NCBI GenBank assembly: GCA_020848055.1
Contig: JADLBB010000185.1
Coordinates: 1 to 56,901 of the forward strand
Length of the DNA: 56,901 nt
From: Chloroflexota bacterium
GTDB taxonomy: Bacteria > Chloroflexota > Limnocylindria > QHBO01
Reading direction: 5' to 3'
Shown here in pieces: positions 40,872 to 49,080 of the stretch (its first letter is position 1; every line of letters begins with the position of its first letter). Below the pieces are notes generated by a model, which was not told the DNA's origin, ran no database searches, and saw only the letters and a program-made list of their open reading frames with translations. A program made the position numbers and the translations under genes.

Positions 40872-42070
40872 GCGGCCTGTCGGGTCTCCTCGCGCTGCAG
40901 GGCGTGTGGCTGGCGTCTACGCCGGCCGCGGCGCCGGCTACGCCAACCACGCCGTCCGTTGGACGTGACGTCGTCGTGCGGATCTACGACGGCGAGAGCG
41001 GCGCCTTCCTGGCCTCGTGGACGGCACTGACATCGCTGAGCGTGACGTACGGCGTGCACGGGCCGGAGACGGCCACGGTCGGGATGCCGCGCGAGCTGGA
41101 CGGCGTGCTCAACCCCGCGCTGCACTACCGCCGCCTGATGCCCGGGTTCCGCGGCGTGTTCGTCGAGGTCGACGCGCGAGCGCTCGGCATCGAGGAGGTG
41201 TGGCTCGGGCGCGCGACGAACGCGCCCGTCGGCAGCACGCAGCCCGAGGTGCAGGTGTCGTGCCAGGGCCCGAACCGGATCCTGGAGCGCGAGTCGGTGC
41301 CCGTCGAGTCCGAGTTCATGGCAACGGCCGGCACAGCGATCCTGCACCTGCTCGCCGATCACCCGACGCCGCTTCGCATGTCGCCTGACACGTTCGAGGA
41401 AGGGCCGGTGGTCATGGTCTCGCTCGGCGGCGCGTCGCTGTGGGAAGCGATCACGACGATCGAGGACATGTCGCTCGGCCGGCTGTACTTCGTCGGCGTG
41501 CCCGGCCGCGTCCAGTGGCGCACGTCGTACCGCAGCCAGATCGTCCCGACGCCAGTCGAGCGCGGGCGCGTGGTGCTCGATGATGGCTACAACGCCGAGT
41601 GGGACATCGACAACGACCTCGACCCGGGCACCGACCAGCTGGTGCTCGTGGGCCAGTCGTTCGCCGATGGGCAGGACAACAACGCGGTGCGCGCGTTCGC
41701 ACCGGGCGGACTCGTGATGGGGCGGCGGGCGGCGCTCACGGCAACGGTGCAGTCGGCCGTGGCGGCGACGGTGTCGGGGCAGGGCGAGACGGCGGTGCGG
41801 CCGGATCTGGCGGCGCTGCCGACGCTGGTCAGCCAAGTGGACGCGGAGTTGCGCGCTGGGTTGTACCCGCCCGTGGTGGCGTCGGTGCGGGTGCTGGACG
41901 AGGGACTGTGGAGCAAGCTGCGCGTGGGGATGATCGTCGAGACGCGGTTCCGGAAGGATCCGCTCGGGCTATTCACGCACGCCCTGGCCGAGGTGCAGCA
42001 GATCACGTGGGGCCTGAAGCCGCAGCGTACGTGCGACCTGGGCGTCGAGCTCTGGGCGCTGGCGGAATAG
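40868..42070 (+). CDS. Tail-associated baseplate hub-like protein
   Basis: The 400-residue product starts with a short signal-like hydrophobic N-terminus (unlikely to be a true signal) and then a beta-rich body: VVVRIYDGESGAFLASWTALTSLSVTYGVHG, VFVEVDARALGIEEVWLGRATNAP. YNAEWDIDNDLDPGTDQLVLVG and the final WALAE strand follow. The pattern of split barrels resembles gp27-like/Tal N-terminal hubs that cap the distal tail. Placement between fibre and small tail genes is consistent. Confidence 0.6.
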   Translation: MSGLSGLLALQGVWLASTPAAAPATPTTPSVGRDVVVRIYDGESGAFLASWTALTSLSVTYGVHGPETATVGMPRELDGVLNPALHYRRLMPGFRGVFVEVDARALGIEEVWLGRATNAPVGSTQPEVQVSCQGPNRILERESVPVESEFMATAGTAILHLLADHPTPLRMSPDTFEEGPVVMVSLGGASLWEAITTIEDMSLGRLYFVGVPGRVQWRTSYRSQIVPTPVERGRVVLDDGYNAEWDIDNDLDPGTDQLVLVGQSFADGQDNNAVRAFAPGGLVMGRRAALTATVQSAVAATVSGQGETAVRPDLAALPTLVSQVDAELRAGLYPPVVASVRVLDEGLWSKLRVGMIVETRFRKDPLGLFTHALAEVQQITWGLKPQRTCDLGVELWALAE

Positions 42071-42080
42071 GGAGGCACCG

Positions 42081-42554
42081 ATGTTGATGGCGACCGATCG
42101 ACGTGTGGGCGCGACCGCCGACTGGATGCGGCGCAAGGTAGGCAAGAGCCCGGTGCCGGCCATCCGTTCGACGACGCGCCGCGTCTCGCGCCTCGAGCGG
42201 ACGGTCGGGATGCAGCTGAAGGTGCCACGCGGCTTATGGATGCAGGGCGCGACCGGGCCGGTGATCATCCCTTTCGACGCGCGCGGGCTGATCCAGGTCT
42301 GGTCGCCGCAGGAGACGATCGACCTGGCGAAGACACCGTGGGCGCGCAAGCACGCGCTGGGCCTCGACATCGACACGGGCCTGATTCCGGAGGGATGCGC
42401 TTGCTGCCCTGAGGACATGAACTACGAGGTGTTGATCATCGGTGCGCCGAGCGTCACTGGTGAATGGCTGTTCAACGAGGAGACCTGCACGCGAGTGCTG
42501 GTCCTGACGTTCGAGTGCGATCCCTGTGTCGGTGGACCCGGAGGAGGAGTCTGA
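42081..42554 (+). CDS. Hypothetical tail-region protein
   Basis: The 157-residue product has GGGAGG 6 bases before its ATG. It begins with basic sequence (DRRVGATADWMRRKVGKSP), then a beta-rich part (GMQLKVPRGLWMQGATGPVIIPFDARGLIQVW), and ends with Cys-rich CACCPEDMNYEV and FECDPCVGG. The paired Cys suggest a metal or disulfide site. No family is recognised. It overlaps the next gene by one base. Confidence 0.55.
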   Translation: MLMATDRRVGATADWMRRKVGKSPVPAIRSTTRRVSRLERTVGMQLKVPRGLWMQGATGPVIIPFDARGLIQVWSPQETIDLAKTPWARKHALGLDIDTGLIPEGCACCPEDMNYEVLIIGAPSVTGEWLFNEETCTRVLVLTFECDPCVGGPGGGV

Positions 42555-43198
42555 TGCGATACGTTCCCGCCTATCTGCTCGCTCTCGCTGCCCTAGCCCT
42601 CGTCGGTTCGGCCGCACGACTGCCGCGTCCGTCGACGGCGGAAGCGCGGTCGGCGGCGCGCGTGCACGCCCAAGTGACGGCAACGCTGCCGGTCTCGCCG
42701 ACGGCGCCCAGTACACCCACGCAGCTTGTGATGACTCCGGGGACTACACCCGACGTCACGGCAACAGTCACCGCGACATTGACGATCACCCCCACTTCAA
42801 CGATCACGCCGACCCTCGGCGCCGAGTGGGGCGTCGACGCGCTCTGCAGGTGCCACGTCCCGCCGCTCGACCCGGGCAGCTCGGAGTGCGAACGACTCAA
42901 GCTGGAATACATCCGCGACGTGATCCGCGCGTGGGGCAGCCAGACGGCAGCTGCTCGCGGCACGGACACGCCGACGCCGACCGCGTCGGACTCACCCACC
43001 GGTACGCCGACGTCGACCGCGAGCCCGTCGTCGACGCCGGCGCCGACGCTCGAACCGACGCCGACGACTGTGCCATCCCCCACGCCCACGCCGGCCGCCA
43101 CGCAGACGCCGCACGTGGTCGTCGTCACCGCGACGCCGCCGCCGATCGTGCGCCGCGCGTGGCTGCCCTTCGCCTACCTCCGCCGAACACAGCGATAA
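42554..43198 (+). CDS. Secreted Thr/Pro-rich protein
   Basis: The 214-residue product starts with a signal sequence (MRYVPAYLLALAALALVGSAA). It then has two long Thr/Pro/Ser low-complexity regions either side of a short domain with CRCHVPPLDPGSSECERL and IRDVIRAW. It ends with a hydrophobic-basic tail (VRRAWLPFAYLRRTQR). The start-of-gene RBS GGAGGAG is strong. A phage protein exported by the Sec route in the tail/lysis border region may coat the cell or join wall breakdown. Confidence 0.6.
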   Translation: MRYVPAYLLALAALALVGSAARLPRPSTAEARSAARVHAQVTATLPVSPTAPSTPTQLVMTPGTTPDVTATVTATLTITPTSTITPTLGAEWGVDALCRCHVPPLDPGSSECERLKLEYIRDVIRAWGSQTAAARGTDTPTPTASDSPTGTPTSTASPSSTPAPTLEPTPTTVPSPTPTPAATQTPHVVVVTATPPPIVRRAWLPFAYLRRTQR

Positions 43199-43214
43199 CC
43201 CAGGGGCAGTCCAA

Positions 43215-43562
43215 ATGCAGTGGGATCAGATCATCGGTTGGACGGTTGCGATCCTGGGCGCTGGAGGGGTCGGAGCGTTCATCAAGCAGTGGTACGACTC
43301 GCAGAACGCGGTCGACGGCGCGGCGCTGGATCGAACCATCAGGGCGCTCGACGAGACCCGCGAGGAGGTCACGCGCCTGGCCGGACGGACCCTCACGCTC
43401 GAGGCTCAGTATCGGGCGCTGTGGGATGAGCACGTCCTCCTGCAGCGCGCGCACGCCGACCTCATGCGGGACCACGCCGCCGAGCGTGCCAGGTGGCTAA
43501 TGCGAGAGCGGGAGCTCGAGGCTCGCGTTGCCGAACTCGAACGGGCGGCGGCAGCGGGGTGA
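43215..43562 (+). CDS. Single-pass membrane coiled-coil protein (lysis accessory)
   Basis: The 115-residue product has one membrane segment at the start (WTVAILGAGGVGAFIKQWY) followed by a long charged coiled coil to the end (LDRTIRALDETREEVTRLAGRTLTLEAQYRALWDEHVLL). N-terminal membrane anchor plus coiled coil directly before the lysins resembles small holin- or spanin-like partners. The next gene starts 65 bases on. Calling it a holin is a guess based on position. Confidence 0.55.
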   Translation: MQWDQIIGWTVAILGAGGVGAFIKQWYDSQNAVDGAALDRTIRALDETREEVTRLAGRTLTLEAQYRALWDEHVLLQRAHADLMRDHAAERARWLMRERELEARVAELERAAAAG

Positions 43563-43626
43563 GGGCCACAACCGACATCGCCCTGGCTGTACGGGCGGTG
43601 AAGCAGTACTTCTCAGGGAGGGCGAA

Positions 43627-44955
43627 ATGACCGATCAACGTGATGCCCGAGGTATGCACATCAGCAACGGCCCACAGTGGCACGTCGAGGACTGCCTGCG
43701 CGCCGCCGGCGACGACGGTGCCGTGACGATCCTCCACCACCTGATGCGCGACGACCCCCTCACCCAACAGCACAGCGACATCGAGAACGGGCGCTGGTAC
43801 TCCAAGCTGCGGTTCGGGCATCCGCCGCAAGGAATCCCACCGGCGCCGAACCGGCTGATCCACGTCCGCATGTACCAGCCGAACTGGAAGTCCCTCGACC
43901 CGGTGGCATGGGCGAAGCACAGCGTCGAGATGCTGTCGGCTATCGACAGCGGCGGCCGGGTCCACAACCTGTGGAACGACCCGCTGGTATGCGTGTCGCC
44001 GGCGAACGAGCAGAACCTGCACTACGAACGCGGCGATAACAACGAGGCGAACCAGCACCTCTACCAGACGGTCGAGGCCTACCGCGAGATCGCGGCCTGG
44101 AACGCGGCCTGGGCCGACGAGGTAAACCGCCTCCTGCCCAATCGCAAAGCGCTCTTGTGCTGGCCCGCGCTGGCGTTCGGCCACGAGCCGCCCGGCTTCC
44201 AGCCCGACGGCGAGTACACCATCCCCGAGATCCGCGCCGCGATCGCGCGCTTCGAGATCATGGCCACGCACCCGTACGCGCTGCTGCACACGGCGGGCGC
44301 GAAGTCCGCTCCCGGCGGGGCCGAGGCCTACTTTTACATGCTGCGCGACTTCCGGCTGGCGGGCTTCGACAACCCGCGGGACCCGGGCGGCGTGCTGGCG
44401 CAGTTCCCCGACAAGCCGCTGCTCATCACCGAGTGCGGCACGTTCACCCACACCGCCGTAGCCCGGACGGCCGAGACGCTGGCGGCCATGAAGGCGACGC
44501 TTGCGAAGGCAGCCGCATCGGGCCGCGTGCTGGGCATCACGTGGTTCATCTGGCACAGCGACCAGGCGCACCCGACGAACGTCATCTGGCCGAACGAGGG
44601 GCTTCGCAACGCGCTCGCCAACCTGCCGCCCTACCGCACCGCAGCCGCGGTGCCGATCGCGCGCGTTTCCGGCGCGGCGCCGCTGCCTTCGCCTGTTCCG
44701 CCGACGGCACCCTCGCCCGCCCCGCCGACGTCGCCCGGTCCTACGACCCTCACCTTCGTCGTCGAGGCGCGGATCCAGGTCCTGCCAGGCGAGAAGAGCT
44801 GGTACGCCGTCGCACGCCGCGCTCTCGGCCATCCGAACGCGACAGCCAAGCACGTGGCCGCGCTGCAGGCGGCGAACCCCGTCGAGGCCGCGGGCGGGCT
44901 GAGGGTCGGCCAGTGGCTGCGCTCGCCCTGGCACAAGGTCGAGAGGAGCGGCTGA
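43627..44955 (+). CDS. Glycosidase-like endolysin with LysM domain
   Basis: The 442-residue product starts at an ATG behind GGGAGG. The first 330 residues look like a TIM-barrel glycosidase: VCVSPANEQN has N127-E128 as candidate acid/base, and LLITECGTF has E269 as candidate nucleophile, the clan GH-A arrangement. A Pro/Ala-rich linker (residues 345-375) leads to a C-terminal LysM domain (EKSWYAVARRALGHPNATAKHVAALQAANP) for peptidoglycan binding. It has no signal peptide, so it needs a holin to reach the wall. It overlaps the amidase gene (ATGA). Confidence 0.72.
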   Translation: MTDQRDARGMHISNGPQWHVEDCLRAAGDDGAVTILHHLMRDDPLTQQHSDIENGRWYSKLRFGHPPQGIPPAPNRLIHVRMYQPNWKSLDPVAWAKHSVEMLSAIDSGGRVHNLWNDPLVCVSPANEQNLHYERGDNNEANQHLYQTVEAYREIAAWNAAWADEVNRLLPNRKALLCWPALAFGHEPPGFQPDGEYTIPEIRAAIARFEIMATHPYALLHTAGAKSAPGGAEAYFYMLRDFRLAGFDNPRDPGGVLAQFPDKPLLITECGTFTHTAVARTAETLAAMKATLAKAAASGRVLGITWFIWHSDQAHPTNVIWPNEGLRNALANLPPYRTAAAVPIARVSGAAPLPSPVPPTAPSPAPPTSPGPTTLTFVVEARIQVLPGEKSWYAVARRALGHPNATAKHVAALQAANPVEAAGGLRVGQWLRSPWHKVERSG

Positions 44956-45695
44956 TGGGCTGCCGTCCCTACACGACGACCGTCAAGCCGGGCGACGGCT
45001 GGTACCGCATCGCATCTCGGTTCCGCATCACCGCTGCCGAGCTCACGGCCGCCAACGGCGCGACGCTGCGCACAGTCCTGCACCCGGGCATGGAGCTCGT
45101 GGTGCCCGGGCGCTGCGCCGAGGTGCCGCCGGCGGCGCCGGGTCCGATCGACACGAAGCCCTCGTTCATCTGGGTCACGTCGACCGACGACGATACCGAG
45201 GAGCGGTGGTACCTGCGAAATCGCCGCACGATCTTCATCGTCGTGCACGACCCCGTAGCCGGCTCGCCGGACGGGCTGCTCCGCTACCTGAAGCGCAACG
45301 ACCGCCAGGTCAGCTACGACGACGTGCTCGTCCCTGGCTCGCCGCCAAAGGCGCACGTGCTCGTGCCGTCGGCCGACTGGTGGGTGGGGCACGCCGGCGG
45401 CGGCACCGCGACCGACGTGCGCACCGGGATCGTGTTCGGCAAGGCCGCGGGCGGCAACCTGAACCACGTCTCGTGGGGCGTGTGCATCTACAAGCACGCT
45501 GAAGATGGCGGCCCGTTCAGCGAGCCGCTGTACACGGCGGCCGTGGCGCTCGTCGCGGCGCGTGCGCGTCAGTTCGACGTCGACCCCCAGAACATCCTCG
45601 CCCACCGTGAGGTGGACCCAACGCGGCGCTCGGATCCGCGAGGCGTGAACATCGCCCGCTTCCGTGCGCACGTGATCGAGGCGATGAACCTGTAG
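44955..45695 (+). CDS. LysM-N-acetylmuramoyl-L-alanine amidase endolysin
   Basis: The 246-residue product has an N-terminal LysM (KPGDGWYRIASRFRITAAELTAANG; VLHPGMELVVPG). An Amidase_2 domain follows: candidate zinc ligands are H98 (FIVVHDP), H217 (ILAHREVD) and D227 (RRSDPRG), in the expected order. It cleaves the stem-peptide amide bond of peptidoglycan. It starts on the stop of the glycosidase gene, so the two lysins are made together. No signal peptide. Confidence 0.85.
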   Translation: MGCRPYTTTVKPGDGWYRIASRFRITAAELTAANGATLRTVLHPGMELVVPGRCAEVPPAAPGPIDTKPSFIWVTSTDDDTEERWYLRNRRTIFIVVHDPVAGSPDGLLRYLKRNDRQVSYDDVLVPGSPPKAHVLVPSADWWVGHAGGGTATDVRTGIVFGKAAGGNLNHVSWGVCIYKHAEDGGPFSEPLYTAAVALVAARARQFDVDPQNILAHREVDPTRRSDPRGVNIARFRAHVIEAMNL

Positions 45696-45783
45696 TCCGT
45701 GACCATCGGCGCCGTCGTGGCACCGTGGCGATATCCCGCCGGCGACGGCCGCGCGGGCTGAACCCCTCGAGGAGGATCCGAAC

Positions 45784-46314
45784 ATGCACCTCTCCATCCG
45801 CCCGCGCCGCTTCTGGCGCCCGCTCCTGGCTCTGGCCTTCGTGGTCGGGGTCGCCTTCGTCCTCCGTTCCACGGCCCACGCCGCGGCGCTGCTGCAGGCG
45901 GTCGAACCCGACCCCGGCCTCGTGGAGGTGACCGACCTCGTGAGTTCGCTCATGAAGGTCGTCGCCGTCGCCCTCTCGATCGTCGGGATCACCGGCGGCA
46001 TCAAGGGGCTCGTCGGGGGGATCCCGGATCTGAACGTCGGGAAGAACCCGGACGGCTCGCCGCGGTTCGTCCTGAAGGGTGGGCTGATCCTGTCGTGGGT
46101 CGTCGGGTTCCCGGTGACGCTCGTCGCCCTCTCGCAGGGCTGGGGACCGGACCTGTCCTCGTACCCGTCGGGTGAGGCGGCGATCGCGGGTCTCTGGGCG
46201 TTCTACTCGTCCGTTTCGAACATCGTCCGCAACGCGATCGTCGGTGCCGGCGGCGGCGGGACGGACACCGTGATCCGCGAGCTCGCACGGCGCGGGCTGC
46301 TGTCGCGGGCGTAG
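45784..46314 (+). CDS. Holin candidate, multi-pass membrane protein
   Basis: The 176-residue product has hydrophobic segments at about residues 13-32, 52-75, 98-118 and 135-160, separated by short polar turns, and a basic C-terminus (VIRELARRGLLSRA). It has a GGAGGA site and directly follows the two lysins. Multi-pass small proteins at this position are usually holins that open the membrane for the lysins. The first segment could be a cleaved signal (AHA at 33). No named holin family is recognised. Confidence 0.6.
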   Translation: MHLSIRPRRFWRPLLALAFVVGVAFVLRSTAHAAALLQAVEPDPGLVEVTDLVSSLMKVVAVALSIVGITGGIKGLVGGIPDLNVGKNPDGSPRFVLKGGLILSWVVGFPVTLVALSQGWGPDLSSYPSGEAAIAGLWAFYSSVSNIVRNAIVGAGGGGTDTVIRELARRGLLSRA

Positions 46315-46358
46315 GAGGGTCTGCGGGAGAAGGTCTGTAAGGCAAAGAGTGCGATCCG

Positions 46359-46396
46359 CGAGCCCTCACCCCCAACATCGGAGGTGGGGGCTCGCT
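46359..46396 (+). terminator. Terminator ending the late operon
   Basis: GCGAGCCCTCACC (46359-46371) pairs with GGTGGGGGCTCGC (46384-46396), 13 pairs including one G-U, followed by TCTAT. It separates the late operon from the accessory island. Confidence 0.65.
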
Positions 46397-46424
46397 CTAT
46401 CACGGGGCCTCAAACAAGGGGCCT

Positions 46425-46454
46425 TGACCAGGCCGCCTGCATGGCCGTAATCTT
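46425..46454 (+). promoter_or_regulatory. Promoter of GHKL-nuclease gene
   Basis: TTGACC, an 18-base spacer and TAATCT; predicted start near 46461. It precedes the GTG at 46494 and follows the late terminator, so the island has independent expression. Confidence 0.5.
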
Positions 46455-46493
46455 CGCGCCTCGCCTGACCAGTTGCCTCCCGGAGCAAAATTA

Positions 46494-48452
46494 GTGAACG
46501 ACCCCATCGCGACCTCCTGGGCACACAAGCCCTCTCTCGGGCAGCTGACATTGCCAACCTATTCTGAACGATTCCTTGAGTCCTATGCCGGCAAGATTGT
46601 CACGTCACCGCTCGTGGCCCTGGTGGAATTGGTTGCCAATTCCTGGGATGCGGGCGCCGTTCTTGTTGACCTGACCTGGCCAGATGAAGGTCAGTCGACA
46701 TTTCGACTTTCCGACAATGGTGTCGGTATGAAACATGATGATGTGTGGGGCCGATGGCTCAATCTAAGCTACAACCGACAGAAGGCACAAGGCGAGAATG
46801 TCGTCTTTCCTCCAACAACGGAGCGCACGCATCGGAAAGCATTTGGGCGGAACGGCAAGGGAAGACTCGCGCTATTCGCGTACTGTGACCAATACGTTTT
46901 GACGACTTGGCGTGATGGTCTATTCAATTCGTATCGGGTTGCCCTCACCTCTGGCGGAACGGTGCCCTATAGCGTCGATCACATTGAGACTGGTGACAGA
47001 GACGGATCTGGCACAATGTTCGAAGGGACTCTTGTGAGAAACCATCTGTCACCTACGATGATGGCCCGCGAACTTGCGATGAGATTCATCATCGATCCAA
47101 AGTTTATGATTCAGGTAAACGGACGCAAGATTGACGCTGGCGACCAAGGCATTCCTACTACCGCGCATCCTTTTACGTCTGGTCCTTTCGACTTCGAGAT
47201 AAAGCTCTACGCCGGCTCCAAAAGCGGCCGCCTAAGTGGGTATCACGGGGTAGCATGGTGGGTGAACAGTCGACTGGTCGGCACGCCGTCTTGGAATCGC
47301 CTTGCAAAGGGTCGTCCATACTTGGACGCGCGCACGACATTCGCGAAGCGGCACACAATTATTGTGGAGGCAGACGGACTTGCCAATCATGTTCTCGACG
47401 ACTGGTCTGGATTTGACGAAGACGAAGTTACAACGAAGGCAATCGACGACGTAGAGGGATACGTTGCCGCGATCTGCCAATCGCTGGTAGCCGACCTTCA
47501 TCGCGAACAGAAGACGGATGTCCTTCGCGCCAATGCGGTCGAAATGCGCGCTCTCCCTCCAGGTTCGCGCCACGCAGTAGGCGAGCTGATTTCTGAAATG
47601 CAACGAAGGGTTCCCACGATCGACGAGGATGTCCTAAGTGCAACGGTGGCCGCTGCCTCCAACATCCTGAACGCGAGGTCCGGTCACGCACTACTCCGGC
47701 AACTGGCCGATCTGTCGCTTGATGATCTAGATGGACTGCATCGCCTTCTGGCGAACTGGACGGTTCAGGAAATCCGCATCATTGTTGACGAACTGCAGCG
47801 GCGACTGGATCTCGTCAAGAAGCTAGAAGAGGTGACCTCTCGATCCAGCGACGAACTCCACGAGGTCCAACCACTATTTGACACAGGATTGTGGATCTTT
47901 GGCCCTGAGTACGATGGCATTTCATTCATGTCCAATCGCGCCCTGGCCACTGTGATCAAGAAGTACTTCGCAAAGCAGATAGATGTAAGCCTCATTGAGG
48001 ATCCGGCATCGAGGCCAGACATTGTGGTCACGAGCGACATGTCACTTCGCGTGTTTGCGCGGGATCATTACGACGACACGTTTAATGTTAGCGGGTTTGA
48101 AACAGTGCTTCTACTTGAATTGAAGCGTGGAGGACATACAGTGAATGACAACAACGTGTTCCAGGCGATGAAGTACGCGGCCGAATTGCGTCGAACGAAT
48201 GCTGTACAAGCAGACACGAAAATCGTTTGCATGATATTGGGCAGCAAGATTGCTTGGGGCGTGGGTGAAATGCGGAAGCCGGAGCAGAACATCAGATGTC
48301 TTCCGCGCGACTTTCAGACGGTCCTTCGTCAGGCGCACGCACGGACGTTCAATATTCTTCGACAAATTGAGGACGCCAATGGAGGCGCTATTTACGACAG
48401 CGAAGTCGAGGCCGCGATCATGCAGGCTCCAATTCCCTTCGAAGAGATATAG
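46494..48452 (+). CDS. GHKL ATPase fused to PD-(D/E)XK nuclease, candidate defence protein
   Basis: A GTG at 46494 with GGAG 9 bases upstream gives 652 residues. The N-terminal GHKL (Hsp90/MutL/MORC-type) ATPase has E45-x3-N49-x2-D52-A, the DNGVG motif at 74-78 and GRNGKG at 118-123. A long helical middle follows. The C-terminal domain has LWIFGPEYDG, then PDIVV (D509), LLLELKRGG (E542-x-K544) and FQAMKYA (Q557), the layout of a PD-(D/E)XK nuclease related to DUF4263/Shedu-type enzymes. Visibly lower GC than flanking genes shows recent transfer. GHKL-nuclease fusions occur in anti-phage systems, so an ATP-gated DNA-cleaving effector is inferred. No partner is certain. Confidence 0.75.
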   Translation: MNDPIATSWAHKPSLGQLTLPTYSERFLESYAGKIVTSPLVALVELVANSWDAGAVLVDLTWPDEGQSTFRLSDNGVGMKHDDVWGRWLNLSYNRQKAQGENVVFPPTTERTHRKAFGRNGKGRLALFAYCDQYVLTTWRDGLFNSYRVALTSGGTVPYSVDHIETGDRDGSGTMFEGTLVRNHLSPTMMARELAMRFIIDPKFMIQVNGRKIDAGDQGIPTTAHPFTSGPFDFEIKLYAGSKSGRLSGYHGVAWWVNSRLVGTPSWNRLAKGRPYLDARTTFAKRHTIIVEADGLANHVLDDWSGFDEDEVTTKAIDDVEGYVAAICQSLVADLHREQKTDVLRANAVEMRALPPGSRHAVGELISEMQRRVPTIDEDVLSATVAAASNILNARSGHALLRQLADLSLDDLDGLHRLLANWTVQEIRIIVDELQRRLDLVKKLEEVTSRSSDELHEVQPLFDTGLWIFGPEYDGISFMSNRALATVIKKYFAKQIDVSLIEDPASRPDIVVTSDMSLRVFARDHYDDTFNVSGFETVLLLELKRGGHTVNDNNVFQAMKYAAELRRTNAVQADTKIVCMILGSKIAWGVGEMRKPEQNIRCLPRDFQTVLRQAHARTFNILRQIEDANGGAIYDSEVEAAIMQAPIPFEEI

Positions 48453-48494
48453 CAGGCTGCAACGTGTAGTCCCCAAGATTCGTCCGTCTGCCGG

Positions 48495-48525
48495 TTGCTT
48501 GCCACCCGAACGCCCGTTCTACTAT
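48495..48525 (+). promoter_or_regulatory. Promoter and LexA-type box of DUF6504 gene
   Basis: TTGCTT (48495) or TTGCCA (48499) with TACTAT (48520-48525) flank CCGAACGCCCGTTCTA (48506-48521), which contains GAAC-N4-GTTC. The operator sits between the -35 and -10, where LexA would block transcription. Confidence 0.65.
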
Positions 48526-48535
48526 CCTCTCCCGC

Positions 48536-48790
48536 ATGCGCTCGTACGACCCGCCCCTCCCCATCCGCGCCCGCGTCGCAGTCGACGGCGCGCCCCACTC
48601 GTTCGTCCTGGACGGCGTGACCTACGTCGTCGAGACGATCGAGGAGGTCCGCGCGCCGTGCCTCGACTGGTGGACGGCGACGCCGGCGCACCGGACGTAC
48701 TACCTCGTCACGACGAACCGCGGGATGGTCGCCGAGCTCGTGCGGGACGAGGTGGCGGGGACGTGGGGGGTGGCGCGACGGTTGGATTGA
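48536..48790 (+). CDS. DUF6504-like protein, LexA-box controlled
   Basis: The 84-residue product reads YDPPLPIRARVAVDGAPHSFVLDGVTYVVETIEE, then DWWTATPAHRTYYLVTTNRGMVAELV and GTWGVARRLD. This is the pattern of the DUF6504 family, small strand-rich proteins often encoded with SOS-induced translesion polymerase genes in Chloroflexota and Actinobacteria. Its promoter carries a clear LexA-type box, consistent with damage induction. On its own in a phage it may modulate host mutasome components. The GHKL gene is upstream on the same strand. Confidence 0.68.
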   Translation: MRSYDPPLPIRARVAVDGAPHSFVLDGVTYVVETIEEVRAPCLDWWTATPAHRTYYLVTTNRGMVAELVRDEVAGTWGVARRLD

Positions 48791-49080
48791 CCGCGTGGGC
48801 GAACCGTCACGGCGACTGTTGCGCCGTTGTGTACTCGATGGACCGCAGCCAGATCGTCAGGTGCCAATTGCACAGCCATTGGCTGGTACTGTCAGGCTGA
48901 GGCACTCAGTCGTCAGAAGTACTCGGCTCTGTGCCCGGTCCGACACGGCCGACACTTCCCACTGTCGGAGCATGCACTCGCGTTCTTCCGACCACTCGCA
49001 CCTGTCCGACCAGCTCGGGGGCGTACGAGATCTCACCCGCAACGTGCGTCGCCGATGACCGCAAGCGATAGGGGCCGTCG
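48791..49080. other. Gene-free interval
   Basis: No supported gene lies here. Short frames on both strands lack ribosome sites, domain-like sequence and packing. It includes the 3' flank of the convergent SDH protease gene. Confidence 0.5.

Noticed and set aside
48795..49058. Small plus-strand frame after the DUF6504 gene
   Set aside because: No ribosome site, no overlap-type packing and a Ser/Arg/His-rich random-looking sequence.
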